Source: [Leptolyngbya] sp. JSC-1 (GTDB lineage Bacteria; Cyanobacteriota; Cyanobacteriia; Elainellales; Elainellaceae). Taken from it: a DNA stretch of 64,000 bases. The stretch covers positions 4,801,870 through 4,865,869 of the forward strand of contig KL662191.1 in NCBI GenBank assembly GCA_000733415.1, given 5' to 3'. Of the stretch, positions 1-8,682 are shown in pieces; position 1 is the stretch's first letter, and every line of letters begins with the position of its first letter. The notes below the pieces were generated by a model. The model did not search any database and was not told where the DNA came from. It worked only from the letters and a program-made list of their open reading frames with translations. A program made the translations under genes and the position numbers.

Positions 1-450
1 CACCTGTTGCAGTCGGCCAATGGCGCTGCGGAGGCGCAAGTGGCTCACAGCGAGGCTATGAGGGGTCGATTCGGCCTGCAGTGGCTCCAACTCCAAAAGG
101 ACGGACTGTTCGTTGTAATGAAAGTTGCCTTCCCACTCGCGCTGGGGAGTGTGGGAGCGCAAGTACGGCAGATAGGTGGGCTGATTTGTGGGTAGAATTT
201 GCTGAATTAAAGCAATTGAGTCGGGTTCAAGCAGATTGCTTAAGAATTGACCCAACAAATCCTCAGGTAAAAGATTAAAATGATCCGAGAGATTAGCGCT
301 TACCTGCTGAATTATTAAGTCAGGGTAGCTCAAGATGAATAAAATGCCATGAGACTGCACCAAATCTGAACCAATGTCAGATTGATAAAGGTCACATTCA
401 TGGTCGGTCACAGAATCCGTCTTGGGATATACAGCCTCAGACCCAGTCAT
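1..450 (-). CDS. Phytochrome-like sensor, N-terminal PAS_2 region (partial)
   Basis: The reading frame opens at an ATG at 450 on the minus strand and stays open for 150 codons to the window edge, so the C-terminal part lies outside. Residues ~19-110 resemble the PAS_2 domain that begins bacteriophytochromes and related cyanobacterial photosensory kinases: a Cys at position 19, then QSHGILFIL, then a QVSAN segment. In bacteriophytochromes a Cys just before the PHG-type motif attaches biliverdin, and Cys19 sits about there, although the usual PIHIPG stretch has diverged. The expected remainder would be GAF, PHY and a histidine kinase output, but none of this can be seen. It is divergent from the small gene starting at 627, with an inverted repeat between them. 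The PAS_2 call is fairly sure; chromophore type and output are unknown. Confidence 0.75.
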   Translation of the reverse strand, partial: MTGSEAVYPKTDSVTDHECDLYQSDIGSDLVQSHGILFILSYPDLIIQQVSANLSDHFNLLPEDLLGQFLSNLLEPDSIALIQQILPTNQPTYLPYLRSHTPQREWEGNFHYNEQSVLLELEPLQAESTPHSLAVSHLRLRSAIGRLQQV

Positions 451-485
451 ACCCTAGAATCAGCACGATTTAATTTTTACAGCTT

Positions 486-539
486 CCCTTAACCCTAACG
501 AATATTACGCTTGGTTAAGGGATATTGCTAAAGGTTAAA
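486..539. promoter_or_regulatory. Inverted repeat CCCTTAACC/GGTTAAGGG, candidate operator
   Basis: CCCTTAACC at 486-494 is perfectly complementary to GGTTAAGGG at 513-521, with an 18-bp spacer. A third GGTTAA lies at 534-539. The site sits in the divergent intergenic region between the phytochrome-like gene and the gene at 627, where a two-gene operator would be expected. Individual half-sites resemble cyanobacterial Pho-box units (CTTAACC type), but the inverted arrangement is not the tandem Pho-box layout. The binding protein is unknown. Confidence 0.45.
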
Positions 540-626
540 ACTAGTAGCGTTTCCTATTTATCATCTTCCATTAAATCTAAAGAAAATGTTAAATTTTTCT
601 GAGCCATCGCATAGAGGTGTAGTTGC

Positions 627-845
627 ATGGATTCCTCCATCCTACGGTTGGTTTGGGACGTGATCGAAGAAACCCAGAGTAGCGAGCTTTTGAGCCTGCC
701 AGATACCGCTTTAGTCAAACTGCTATTGCAACGAATTTCACGTAAGGTGCTCCTCACGGGTGAGGAGGTCTGTCATCTCTACGATTACATCAGCTCTAGG
801 ATTCGTCTTATTCGAGATATTGCTGAATCCCGGGGTGCTGCTTAA
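627..845 (+). CDS. Small conserved cyanobacterial protein (72 aa)
   Basis: A 72-residue protein starting at ATG 627, preceded by an AGAGGTG Shine-Dalgarno-like sequence about 5 bases upstream. It is predicted largely helical and acidic/leucine-rich, with no membrane segment or cysteine pair except one Cys in the second half. The pattern (RLVWDVIEETQ near the start, LLQRIS in the middle, YISSRIRLIRDIAE at the end) matches a small uncharacterised family I recall from many cyanobacteria; I know no function for it. It is divergent from the phytochrome-like gene. The stop codon TAA is the first part of a 14-bp tandem duplication. Confidence 0.7.
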   Translation: MDSSILRLVWDVIEETQSSELLSLPDTALVKLLLQRISRKVLLTGEEVCHLYDYISSRIRLIRDIAESRGAA

Positions 846-870
846 TCAATCAAGCTTAATCAATCAAGCT
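843..870. repeat. Tandem duplication 2 x 14 bp at a stop codon
   Basis: TAATCAATCAAGCT occurs twice without a gap (843-856 and 857-870). The first TAA is the stop codon of the preceding gene. It is one of several perfect 11-16-bp duplications in this window. Confidence 0.9.
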
Positions 871-931
871 GCCTGATAATCCTTGACCGGTAAATAATCA
901 AAATCTGCCAGCCATAAAAGACGAGTGAACT

Positions 932-1546
932 ATGATTCAACTAATCCCCCCAAGACCTTTTCAACCCAGTAGTAACGGTCATGCCTACGCTGCTAAACCG
1001 TCATCTGCTTCTTCTGGCGAATTTCAAGGAGTTGAACGCACAGATCGCGGTCGAGTTGTCGTGTTCATCGATGGAGCCAGCCTGTTCTATGCGGCGATGC
1101 AGATGGAAATCGAGATTGACTATACGCGGCTGCTGAGTTGCTTGGTCTCTGGTGGGCGGTTGATTCATGCCCATTTCTATACGGGGGTTGACCCCAGCAA
1201 CGAAAAACAAAAGGGATTTTTGTACTGGATGCAGTGCAATGGCTATCGTGTTGTGGCAAAAGAGTTGGTTCAGTCCACTACAGGAGCCAAAAAGGTCAAC
1301 TTAAATGTCGAAATTGCGGTCGATTTGGTTAGATTGGCTCCCTACTGCGACACCATGATTTTGGTTAGCGGTGACGGCGACCTCACCTGTGCCCTCGATT
1401 TCGTCAACTATCAAGGCGTGCAAACCGAAGTTGTGGGACTGCGTTCCATGATCAGCGAGCACTTGATCAATGTGGCCGATTACTACACGGATTTGGCGAC
1501 AATCAAACAAGAGATTCAAAAGCGCCATTCTAAAGAGTTTCATTAA
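932..1546 (+). CDS. LabA-like NYN domain protein
   Basis: A 204-residue protein of the NYN (PIN-like ribonuclease fold) family. After a ~40-residue Ser/Pro-rich, probably disordered N-terminus comes VVVFIDGASLFYA (residues ~42-54) with Asp47, then Asp131 in VDLVRL and the SGDGDL motif with Asp148 and Asp150. These are the acidic positions that form the metal site in NYN/PIN nucleases. The order and length fit the LabA/DUF88 group. In Synechococcus elongatus, LabA participates in circadian output repression, but cyanobacteria carry several paralogues, so a clock role here is only possible. It is monocistronic in appearance and precedes an alpha/beta hydrolase on the same strand. Confidence 0.85.
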   Translation: MIQLIPPRPFQPSSNGHAYAAKPSSASSGEFQGVERTDRGRVVVFIDGASLFYAAMQMEIEIDYTRLLSCLVSGGRLIHAHFYTGVDPSNEKQKGFLYWMQCNGYRVVAKELVQSTTGAKKVNLNVEIAVDLVRLAPYCDTMILVSGDGDLTCALDFVNYQGVQTEVVGLRSMISEHLINVADYYTDLATIKQEIQKRHSKEFH

Positions 1547-1659
1547 AGTTTCAGTAGTTCAATCTTCAGGAGCCATTCTTCATCCTAGGCAAAGCTCGGC
1601 TGGTTCAGAGCAAACATGTCAGAATAATCATTAGAACAAACGTAAAGATTTGTAATGAC

Positions 1660-2574
1660 ATGACGGCTTCTGCTCCTTTATCGACCGATGGTTTGGCGGC
1701 TCCGCAAATTTGGAGCTGGCAGGGGTTTCCGATTTGCTATCAAACCCAAGGACAAACCGGTCCGGCGGTTGTGCTGATTCACGGTTTTGGGGCTTGTTGG
1801 GGCCATTGGCGTAAAACGATCCCAGTGTTGGCGAAAACTTGCCGTGTTTATGCGATTGATCTGATTGGCTTCGGCGCATCTGCTAAGCCAGTCCCCGGTC
1901 AGCCGATTGGTTACACCTTTGAAACCTGGGGCCAGCAAATTGTCGATTTTTGCCGTGAGGTGGTTGGCTCACCGGCAGTATTGATTGGCAACTCGGTGGG
2001 CTGTATTGTGGCGATGCAGGCAGCGGTAATAGCTCCCGAGCAAGTGGTGTCTGTGGCGCTATTGAACTGTTCGCTGCGGTTGCTGCATGACCGGCGGCGA
2101 GCTGAGCAACCTTGGTATCGTCGGATTGGTGCGCCGTTGCTGCAAAAGCTGCTGTCAATTCGCGGCGTTGGGCATAGCTTCTTTCGGGCAATTGCTAAGC
2201 CGAAGACGGTACGTAAAATTCTGCTCAAAGCCTATGCTCGTCCGGAAGCGGTTACGGATGAATTAATCGAACTGTTGATGGCTCCTGCCTCTGATCCGGG
2301 TGCTGCCGATGTATTCTTAGCCTTCACGGCCTACTCGCAAGGGCCTCTGCCCGAAGATCTGCTGGCCGTATTGCCCTGTCCTGCGTTGGTGATTTGGGGC
2401 GAAGCCGATCCCTGGGAGCCGGTCGCACAGGGACGGGAATTTGCTCACTATCCGGCAGTGCGAGAATTCGTTTCATTAGCGAGTGTGGGCCACTGTCCGC
2501 AGGATGAAGCCCCGGAACAAATTAATCCGATTTTGCAGCGCTGGATTGAGCAGAAGTTTGAGCAGGAAGTTTGA
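1660..2574 (+). CDS. Alpha/beta-fold hydrolase
   Basis: A 304-residue protein with a complete alpha/beta hydrolase signature: oxyanion segment HGFGACWGHW (residues 41-50), nucleophile elbow GNSVGC with Ser112, a probable acid Asp250 in WGEADPW, and His278 in SVGHCPQDE. The IDLIGFGASAKP segment is typical of the cyanobacterial and plastid haloperoxidase/epoxide-hydrolase-like branch. The region between ~135 and 220 forms the helical cap. There is no signal peptide or membrane segment, so it is probably cytosolic. The substrate cannot be inferred. The last codons run into a short duplicated segment (EQEV plus downstream copies), suggesting slippage at the 3' end. Confidence 0.88.
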   Translation: MTASAPLSTDGLAAPQIWSWQGFPICYQTQGQTGPAVVLIHGFGACWGHWRKTIPVLAKTCRVYAIDLIGFGASAKPVPGQPIGYTFETWGQQIVDFCREVVGSPAVLIGNSVGCIVAMQAAVIAPEQVVSVALLNCSLRLLHDRRRAEQPWYRRIGAPLLQKLLSIRGVGHSFFRAIAKPKTVRKILLKAYARPEAVTDELIELLMAPASDPGAADVFLAFTAYSQGPLPEDLLAVLPCPALVIWGEADPWEPVAQGREFAHYPAVREFVSLASVGHCPQDEAPEQINPILQRWIEQKFEQEV

Positions 2575-2595
2575 GTAGGAAGTTTGAGCAGGAAT
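2555..2595. repeat. Short tandem duplications spanning the hydrolase stop codon
   Basis: The unit GAAGTTTGAG(C/T)AG recurs about 3 times across the 3' end of the hydrolase gene and just beyond it. One copy carries the TGA stop in frame. Point differences (GAGCAG versus GAGTAG) distinguish the copies. Confidence 0.75.
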
Positions 2596-2788
2596 ACGGT
2601 GAACTGTGACCAATCTTTATCGTTTGGTTGAGTCACCCGTGTAGGTGAGGTGGGTTTTGTCTGTGTAGATGTGGTTTCAACCGCCGGATTCATAACCGCC
2701 AATCTATAGAGTTTTGCCAGCCAATCAACGTTAAAATCTGTAACCGGACCTGTATTAGCAAAACGTTGTAACAGAAGGACGAAAATCT

Positions 2789-3226
2789 ATGCCTTTATCA
2801 GTTGGCGATACTGCCCCTAGCTTTACGGTTAAAGATACTAACGGCAACACGGTTTCTCTGTCAGACTTTGCAGGCAAAACCGTCGTGCTCTATTTCTATC
2901 CCAAAGATGACACGCCGGGCTGCACCAAAGAAGCCTGTGGTTTCCGCGATGCCTATACAGACTATCAGGGCAAAGATATTGTCGTGTTAGGCGTCAGCAT
3001 GGATGACGAGGTTTCTCACCAACAGTTCACTCAGAAGTTCAACCTGCCGTTTCCCTTGTTGGCTGATGTCAATGGCACGATTACCAAAGCCTATGATGTC
3101 GATGGTGGTGGTTATGCCAAGCGCGTTACCTATGTAATTGATGGTTCAGGCAAAATTAGCCAAGTCTACACCACTGTTAAAACGGATACCCACGCTAGTG
3201 ATATTTTGGCTGCTCTGAACGTCTAG
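2789..3226 (+). CDS. Peroxiredoxin Q (Bcp type)
   Basis: A 145-residue thiol peroxidase of the PrxQ/BCP class that reduces hydrogen peroxide and organic hydroperoxides using thioredoxin. The segment YFYPKDDTPGCTKEAC contains the peroxidatic Cys45 within the family motif and the resolving Cys50 five residues later, the arrangement of atypical 2-Cys PrxQ. The length is full. ATG 2789 is preceded by AGAAGGACG. It is followed by a strong intrinsic terminator, so it is probably monocistronic. Cyanobacterial PrxQ proteins protect photosynthetic cells from peroxide; no regulatory site was recognised upstream. Confidence 0.95.
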   Translation: MPLSVGDTAPSFTVKDTNGNTVSLSDFAGKTVVLYFYPKDDTPGCTKEACGFRDAYTDYQGKDIVVLGVSMDDEVSHQQFTQKFNLPFPLLADVNGTITKAYDVDGGGYAKRVTYVIDGSGKISQVYTTVKTDTHASDILAALNV

Positions 3227-3274
3227 CGTTGCCCTAAACTAAAGCAAATTTAAGAATTTGAGCAATCTTTTAGC

Positions 3275-3302
3275 TGGGTGGGTTTCGTGCCCGCCCATTT
3301 TT
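3275..3302 (+). terminator. Intrinsic terminator after prxQ
   Basis: TGGGTGGG (3275-3282) pairs with CCCGCCCA (3290-3297) around a 7-base loop, with one G.U pair, followed immediately by five T residues. It lies 48 bp after the peroxiredoxin stop codon. Confidence 0.88.
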
Positions 3303-3390
3303 GATCGGAAATTCTGAAATAATTTTGAAATGGCTTTTGACCCAGCCGCAAGCATGGGAGCAGTCGGTAGCAAGCCCTAGTTGATGGTGC

Positions 3391-4401
3391 ATGATGCAAG
3401 TATTGATTACTGGAGTGGCAGGATTTGTTGGCTATCACTTGGCACAACGGCTGCTGAGTGAAGGGGTTCAGGTTTACGGCATCGATAACCTCAACGAGTA
3501 TTACGATGTCAGCTTGAAAAAGGCTCGCTTGTCGCAGTTGCAGCCGCAAGCAGGCTTTACATTCGAGTATCTGGATTTAAGCGATCGGGTGGGGGTTGCC
3601 AATCTGTTTGCTACTCATCAATTCGACTGTGTGGTGAACCTAGCGGCTCAGGCAGGTGTGCGCTATTCGCTGATTAATCCCCATGCTTATGTAGACACCA
3701 ACCTCAGCGGCTTTGTCAATTTGCTAGAAGGCTGTCGGCATCAGGCGGTAAACCATCTGGTGTTTGCGTCGTCGAGTTCGGTGTATGGGGTGAATCCTAA
3801 GGTGCCTTTCGCCACTAGCGATAGCGTGGATCATCCGATTTCCCTCTATGCGGCCACCAAAAAAGCAAATGAGCTAATGGCCTACACCTACAGTCACCTT
3901 TACCGCATTCCCACTACTGGCCTGCGCTTCTTTACGGTCTATGGTCCTTGGGGCAGACCGGATATGGCCTACTTCAAATTCGTCAAAGCCATCGAAGCGG
4001 GTCAGCCGATCGAGGTTTACAATCACGGCGATATGCAGCGGGATTTTACCTACGTCGATGATGTGATTGAAGGCATGGTGCGGGTGATGCGGCGTCCGCC
4101 AACTGATCCGGTGCTAGACTCTGCCGTAGACGCTGATGCATCAATTCAGCCGACGACCGCTCCCTACAAGCTTTACAACATTGGTAACAATCAGCCCGTT
4201 GCCCTGTCTCGCTTAATTCAAACCATTGAAACAGCCCTTGGCAAATCGGCTCAGAAGCAATTTCTGCCGATGCAGCCGGGAGATGTGCCAATCACCTATG
4301 CGGATGTGGATGACCTGATCCGAGATGTGGGCTTCAAACCCGCTACACCGCTGGAAGTCGGCATTCGTCATTTTGTGGATTGGTATCGGTCTTATTATTA
4401 G
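3391..4401 (+). CDS. NAD-dependent epimerase, UDP-glucuronate 4-epimerase-like
   Basis: A 336-residue extended short-chain dehydrogenase. The Rossmann motif GVAGFVGYHLA (residues 8-18) binds NAD(H). The catalytic set is Ser129 in the SSSSVYG segment and Tyr153/Lys157 in YAATKK. Phe/Arg-rich substrate-loop segments such as RFFTVYGPWGRPDMA and QRDFTYVDDV are characteristic of the UDP-glucuronate 4-epimerase (CapI/GAE) group, and the length fits that group. It would supply UDP-galacturonate for exopolysaccharide or cell-surface glycans. It converges on the 728-aa gene, whose stop is only 17 bp away. UDP-glucose 4-epimerase specificity is a less likely alternative. Confidence 0.87.
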   Translation: MMQVLITGVAGFVGYHLAQRLLSEGVQVYGIDNLNEYYDVSLKKARLSQLQPQAGFTFEYLDLSDRVGVANLFATHQFDCVVNLAAQAGVRYSLINPHAYVDTNLSGFVNLLEGCRHQAVNHLVFASSSSVYGVNPKVPFATSDSVDHPISLYAATKKANELMAYTYSHLYRIPTTGLRFFTVYGPWGRPDMAYFKFVKAIEAGQPIEVYNHGDMQRDFTYVDDVIEGMVRVMRRPPTDPVLDSAVDADASIQPTTAPYKLYNIGNNQPVALSRLIQTIETALGKSAQKQFLPMQPGDVPITYADVDDLIRDVGFKPATPLEVGIRHFVDWYRSYY

Positions 4402-4418
4402 CAATATTATTAGCAAGG

Positions 4419-6605
4419 CTATCTGCGGCCTTGAAACTGTCGCCAAGCTTGAATATTTTGTTGTGCTTCGGCATAGGCTGCTGTATTTTCCGGAATCTGC
4501 TCTGCAATTGCAATTGCCTCTCGAGGATTGGCTCCTGCCTGAGATTGGGCGATTTGCAGAATCTGAAAGCTCCATTGCTGGATCATGCGGTCGGCCTCGG
4601 AGCGAGCTGGATTATTCTCCGGAACCTGACTGGCAATCTCGATTGCGGCCACCAGCATCGCTGGGCTGCCTATATTAGCCGCATTGTAGGCTTGCCGCAG
4701 ATAGTCTTGCCCCTGAAACTGACTGCGCCACTGCTGAATTTCGGCTTGTGCTTCATCGTACAATGCTCGACCTGAGCCAATCCGTTCGGCAACGGCAATC
4801 GCTTCTCCAATGTTGCCCTGACTAGCAAGCTGTCGTGCCTGATCGAGATAGGGCTGATCTTGCAGTTGCTGAAGCTGAGCCGACCAGTTGTTGACTTCGG
4901 TCTGGGCTTCATTGTATAGATCCCGTCCATAGCCAATTTGGCGAGCCACATCAATGGCGGCTTCCAGGTCTCCGCCACTGGCTAACTGTCTGGCCCGATC
5001 GAGCAGGGGCTGGTCTTGCAACCGTTGCATCTCGGCAGTCCACTCGTCGATGCGGCGGCTGGCCTGGTCATAGAGCGAGCGACCGGGGCGAATTCGACTG
5101 GCTTCATTGATAGCGGCTTGCAGATCTCCCGCACTGGCGAACTGGGCAGCACGATCTAGATAGGGCTGGTCTTCCGAGGTCTCGATCTGGGCTTGCCACT
5201 GGTTGATTTCCTTTTCGGCCTCTTCGCGACGCGGATTGCCAAATGGGATGCGCTGTGCCTCGGCAATGGCGGCACTCAAATCTCCGACAGTGCCCGGTTG
5301 GGCCATTTGTTTGGCACGCTCCAGAACGGTGACATCCTGAATTTCCAACTGCCAATTACTGACGAGCTGCTGTGCTCTGCCGTAAAGGGGCCGATCGCGC
5401 TTGATTCGCTGTACGTTGATAATGGCGGCTTCCAGGTCGGCAATCGTACCGCCCCAGGCTTGGGATTGGGCCTCGGCAATCACATCGAAGTCACGAATTT
5501 CTTCCTGCAGGTTAGCTTTGTCAGGAATTTGGCGGGTGATTTTCAAGGCTTCGTTATAGTCGCGCCGGTCGAGGGCTGCCTCGGCCAGATTCAGCATGTC
5601 CCGGCCAAATTGAGCGATCAAATCCTGCGCTTTGGTGTAGAGGTAGCTTTTAGGCTGGATCGATTCGACGAGTTTAATCGCTTCTAGCAGGTTGGTGAGG
5701 CCGCCCTGGTCAGCTAGACCCTTGGCTTTATCAATTTTGCTGCTGTCCTGGCGGGTTTCGACAATTAGATTATTCAGTTCGCGGTATTTGGTATTCTCCC
5801 AATACTGATTGCCGATTCCCAAAAGCTGGGTAGCAATTCGGAACGCTTGCCGCAATTCCTGATTTTTCAGAGCTTCTTCAGCCTGACGATAGATGTCTTC
5901 TGCCTTTTTCCAAACCGATTCCCAGTGAATGATTTTGTCTTCCACCAGGGCATGGGCAGATGTATTCTCAGGAATCTTTTTAGCCGCTTCGATCGCCTTA
6001 TCCAGATCGCCATCCTGAAAGGCTTCTTCGCCGAGTTCCAGAATTTCCTTTGCCCAGTCCTCGATATTGCGATCAATTTCGGGCCGTAGCGGATGGTCCT
6101 TCGGCAGGGCATCCACCAGCGAAATGGCGCGCAGCAAATCTTTGACCGTGCGTTTCTCGGCAGCTAATTGGGCACAGTAGATGCGTAAAGAAGCCGATGC
6201 CGTAGGCCAAAAAATGGCAGGGCAGTTGGGCAAGGAAGGTAATCTCAGCAGGGCTGTAGCCGAAAGGATGCCCAATCCGCTAAAGGCCACCATCAGCGTG
6301 ATTCCCCAGAATTGCCAGCTTCGTGGCAACCGGAATCGTCTTAGTCGTCTTGGATTTGGGGCTGGTGGACTGGGCGGGACCACAGCCTGATCCGATGGTG
6401 GGTTGAATTGCGACGCCACAACCGACTGGGATGGCGGATTGGTGATGGGATGATGTCCCTGTTCAGAAGAAGTGGATGAATTGGGGCCAGGTGTGATTGC
6501 GGGATAGGCTGGAGAAGAAGGACGGCCTGACGGCGGCAGTTTGCGCGAATTGGATTGGATGCGATCGCGATTGGGACGATCGGGTGTTCTGTAATCTCCG
6601 GCCAT
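4419..6605 (-). CDS. Membrane-anchored protein with tandem helical repeats (728 aa)
   Basis: A conserved cyanobacterial-type protein of unknown function, often given misleading names such as 'chromosome segregation ATPase'; no Walker motifs are visible. Residues 1-95 are Pro/Ser/Asn-rich and basic near the end. Residues ~98-120 form one transmembrane segment. The remainder consists of roughly ten degenerate repeats of ~50-60 residues with the core D-L-x-A-A-I-x-x-A-x-x-I ... A-x-x-x-I-x-x-W, resembling TPR/Sel1-like helical hairpins. The four central copies (about residues 470-660), each beginning near QP-L-DRA/QARQLAS, are the most alike and suggest recent internal duplication. The repeats probably face the periplasm or lumen and act as a scaffold (inference). 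The gene converges with the epimerase. Confidence 0.75.
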   Translation of the reverse strand: MAGDYRTPDRPNRDRIQSNSRKLPPSGRPSSPAYPAITPGPNSSTSSEQGHHPITNPPSQSVVASQFNPPSDQAVVPPSPPAPNPRRLRRFRLPRSWQFWGITLMVAFSGLGILSATALLRLPSLPNCPAIFWPTASASLRIYCAQLAAEKRTVKDLLRAISLVDALPKDHPLRPEIDRNIEDWAKEILELGEEAFQDGDLDKAIEAAKKIPENTSAHALVEDKIIHWESVWKKAEDIYRQAEEALKNQELRQAFRIATQLLGIGNQYWENTKYRELNNLIVETRQDSSKIDKAKGLADQGGLTNLLEAIKLVESIQPKSYLYTKAQDLIAQFGRDMLNLAEAALDRRDYNEALKITRQIPDKANLQEEIRDFDVIAEAQSQAWGGTIADLEAAIINVQRIKRDRPLYGRAQQLVSNWQLEIQDVTVLERAKQMAQPGTVGDLSAAIAEAQRIPFGNPRREEAEKEINQWQAQIETSEDQPYLDRAAQFASAGDLQAAINEASRIRPGRSLYDQASRRIDEWTAEMQRLQDQPLLDRARQLASGGDLEAAIDVARQIGYGRDLYNEAQTEVNNWSAQLQQLQDQPYLDQARQLASQGNIGEAIAVAERIGSGRALYDEAQAEIQQWRSQFQGQDYLRQAYNAANIGSPAMLVAAIEIASQVPENNPARSEADRMIQQWSFQILQIAQSQAGANPREAIAIAEQIPENTAAYAEAQQNIQAWRQFQGRR

Positions 6606-6741
6606 ACCTCACCCCAAAAATTCCAGCAGCTTTGCTCACACCCTAATAGATCCTGTCGTTAGGTAATCTAGGCAGTAGCGTATGAACAGGCACATGCCAA
6701 CCAAAGCTATGCCAATCAACAGCTCTTGACATCCTACCCCT

Positions 6742-6776
6742 CAATTCCCTAAAACACCAGTGCTTGTGTTGAATTG
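6742..6776. repeat. Imperfect hairpin in the M61/repeat-protein gap
   Basis: CAATTC (6742-6747) and AACAC (6753-6757) pair with GTGTT (6766-6770) and GAATTG (6771-6776), giving an 11-bp interrupted stem. There is no T-run on either strand, so it is not a canonical terminator. It lies downstream of the M61 peptidase gene. The adjacent TTGACATCCTACCCC resembles IS200/IS605 end sequences, so a degenerate element end is possible but unproven. Confidence 0.4.
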
Positions 6777-6810
6777 GGTCATCAAATGCACGGATTTTCG
6801 AATTTCAGCA

Positions 6811-8595
6811 TCAAATCACGCTGGATAACGATGCACCCAACCAGCCCTGAAAGTTCTGCTGCTGCGTCGCAGAAGGATTTTCTACAACCGCAAGCTGAAA
6901 GTTTTTGGGACGCGGTGCCGCTAACGTGACTGGGTAGGTTCGCAGCTCATCTTGATGAAACACGGTGAGCTGAATTGTATCGCCAGATCGGTAGTTCTTC
7001 AAGCGATCGCTGAGCTGATTGGCCCGCACCCGAATCCCGTCAATCGCCAGCAGCTCATCATCGGGGTCAATCCCGGCCTGTTGCGCGGGGGAACCCGCTT
7101 CAACGAAGCGAATTAAGTCGCGACCAGTGTCACTATTGACGATCAGGCCCAAGAAGGGTGGCAGTCCGTCTGTATTCTCAGCCTGAACTCGCAGCCCAAA
7201 CGGTTCCAGATACTGATCAAACGGTAATTCTTCGGTGGTATCCAGGTAGCGGTGGAAAAAGTCGCTGAGCGCGATGCCCGCCACCGATTCAATCACGGCC
7301 TGAAGCTGGTCTGGCGTAAAGCCGATCTCTGGTTGACCGAACTGCTGCCAAAGCTGCCGCAGCACATCATCAAGAGAACGCCGATTGCCGTGTCTCGCCC
7401 GAATCAGCAGATCCAGCAGCAGCGACACCATTGCGCCTTTCAAATAATAGGAAATTTGATTGTTGTCACTATTGTTATCGCGGCGGTAAAGCTTAATCCA
7501 GGCGTCAAAGCTGGATTCGCTCAGGGGCTGCACTTGCCGTCCGGGGATGGTCAAAAAGCGGCTGATGTCCTTACTCAACAGTTTTAGGCAGGTACGGGCA
7601 TCGTAAACACCGGCTCGCAGGGGCAGCATTGTGTCGTAGTAGCTGGTGGTGCCTTCACTGAACCAAAGCGAAGGAGTGTAGTTTTCGCCATCGTAGTCAA
7701 ACATCTCCAGGGCTTTGGGCCTTATCCGCTTCACGTTCCACAAGTGGAAAAACTCGTGGGCCACGAGCTGCATAAAGCGGTGATACTGCTCATCCGGCTG
7801 GAAACCAAAGCGCGGATAAATCAGCGAGCAAGAATTTTTGTGCTCTAGGCCGCCGAAGTTCTGAGCTGACAGGTGTAACAGAAACAGATAGTGCTCGTAG
7901 GGCAAACCGCCAAACAGCTCGGCTTCAGTTTGAACGATTTTTTGGGTATCGCGGATAATCTGCTCTGGGTTGGCGTTACCCTGTCCCCAAATTGCCAGTC
8001 GATGCGGCTTGCCCAAGACTTCAAATTCGTAGAGCTGATGTTGACCAATTTCAAACGGTGAATCGACCAGGGTGTCGAAATCTGCCGCCTCGAAGGTCTG
8101 GACCTGATCGGCCACGGGAGGTAGGGCTGTCGCTACCTGCCAGTCAGAATGGGGTGGTTGAATCGTGACGCGGATTGGTTGCTGCCGGAAATTTGGCAGG
8201 TAAAAGAACAGAGCAGCACCGTTGAAATAGCCGTGGCTAGCGTCTAAGTGGTTCGTGCGTACTGTCAGTTCGTTGGCAAATACGCGATACCGCACCGTAA
8301 TCTCCGAAATGCCTGCTATATCGATTTGCCAGTGATTTTTACTCAGCTTGCGCCAAGTTAAGGGTTGCTCAGCGGCGGCGCTAAAGTTTTGCACATGGCG
8401 AGCATATTCTCGCACGAGGTAGGAACCCGGCGTCCAAACCGGCATCTTTAAGTCGAGGGTTGGGGACTGCCAACCCTTGACCTGAAGCGTGACTTCAAAC
8501 AAATGGGATTCGGGTTGCGGCATTGCCACCCAGTAGTGGAGGGTGAGGCGCGTTTGGGTAGCAGCACTAGGACGAATTTGGGTAATTTCGGTCAT
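6811..8595 (-). CDS. M61 family metallopeptidase with PDZ domain
   Basis: A 594-residue protein of the M61 (glycyl aminopeptidase-like) family. The zinc motif HEFFH (residues 280-284 from this start) is followed 30 residues later by the ligand Glu314 in WFSEGTTSYY, and GGLEH (248-252) is the exopeptidase-type motif. The N-terminal half is a beta-rich domain and the C-terminus carries a PDZ domain (about 490-560) with the hydrophobic GLIV and ELLAIDGI strands. A longer in-frame start exists at 8658, but MTEITQ... at 8595 fits the family better; the extra 21 residues are arginine-rich and family-atypical. No signal peptide is evident. Substrates are unknown. Confidence 0.9.
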   Translation of the reverse strand: MTEITQIRPSAATQTRLTLHYWVAMPQPESHLFEVTLQVKGWQSPTLDLKMPVWTPGSYLVREYARHVQNFSAAAEQPLTWRKLSKNHWQIDIAGISEITVRYRVFANELTVRTNHLDASHGYFNGAALFFYLPNFRQQPIRVTIQPPHSDWQVATALPPVADQVQTFEAADFDTLVDSPFEIGQHQLYEFEVLGKPHRLAIWGQGNANPEQIIRDTQKIVQTEAELFGGLPYEHYLFLLHLSAQNFGGLEHKNSCSLIYPRFGFQPDEQYHRFMQLVAHEFFHLWNVKRIRPKALEMFDYDGENYTPSLWFSEGTTSYYDTMLPLRAGVYDARTCLKLLSKDISRFLTIPGRQVQPLSESSFDAWIKLYRRDNNSDNNQISYYLKGAMVSLLLDLLIRARHGNRRSLDDVLRQLWQQFGQPEIGFTPDQLQAVIESVAGIALSDFFHRYLDTTEELPFDQYLEPFGLRVQAENTDGLPPFLGLIVNSDTGRDLIRFVEAGSPAQQAGIDPDDELLAIDGIRVRANQLSDRLKNYRSGDTIQLTVFHQDELRTYPVTLAAPRPKNFQLAVVENPSATQQQNFQGWLGASLSSVI

Positions 8596-8682
8596 TCGAA
8601 CATCTCGGCGATCAGGACAGGTGAGGCTCAGTCTCTCAACCCTATCAACTAATTGCAAAAACCGACAACCACTGAATTTAGG

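Noticed and set aside
486..539. Pho box (PhoB/SphR) assignment
   Set aside because: Half-sites fit, but cyanobacterial Pho boxes are tandem repeats with 11-bp periodicity; here the units are inverted and spaced differently.
5193..5687. 164-codon plus-strand frame in the repeat protein gene
   Set aside because: Antisense to the tandem repeats; the open frame results from repeat codon bias.
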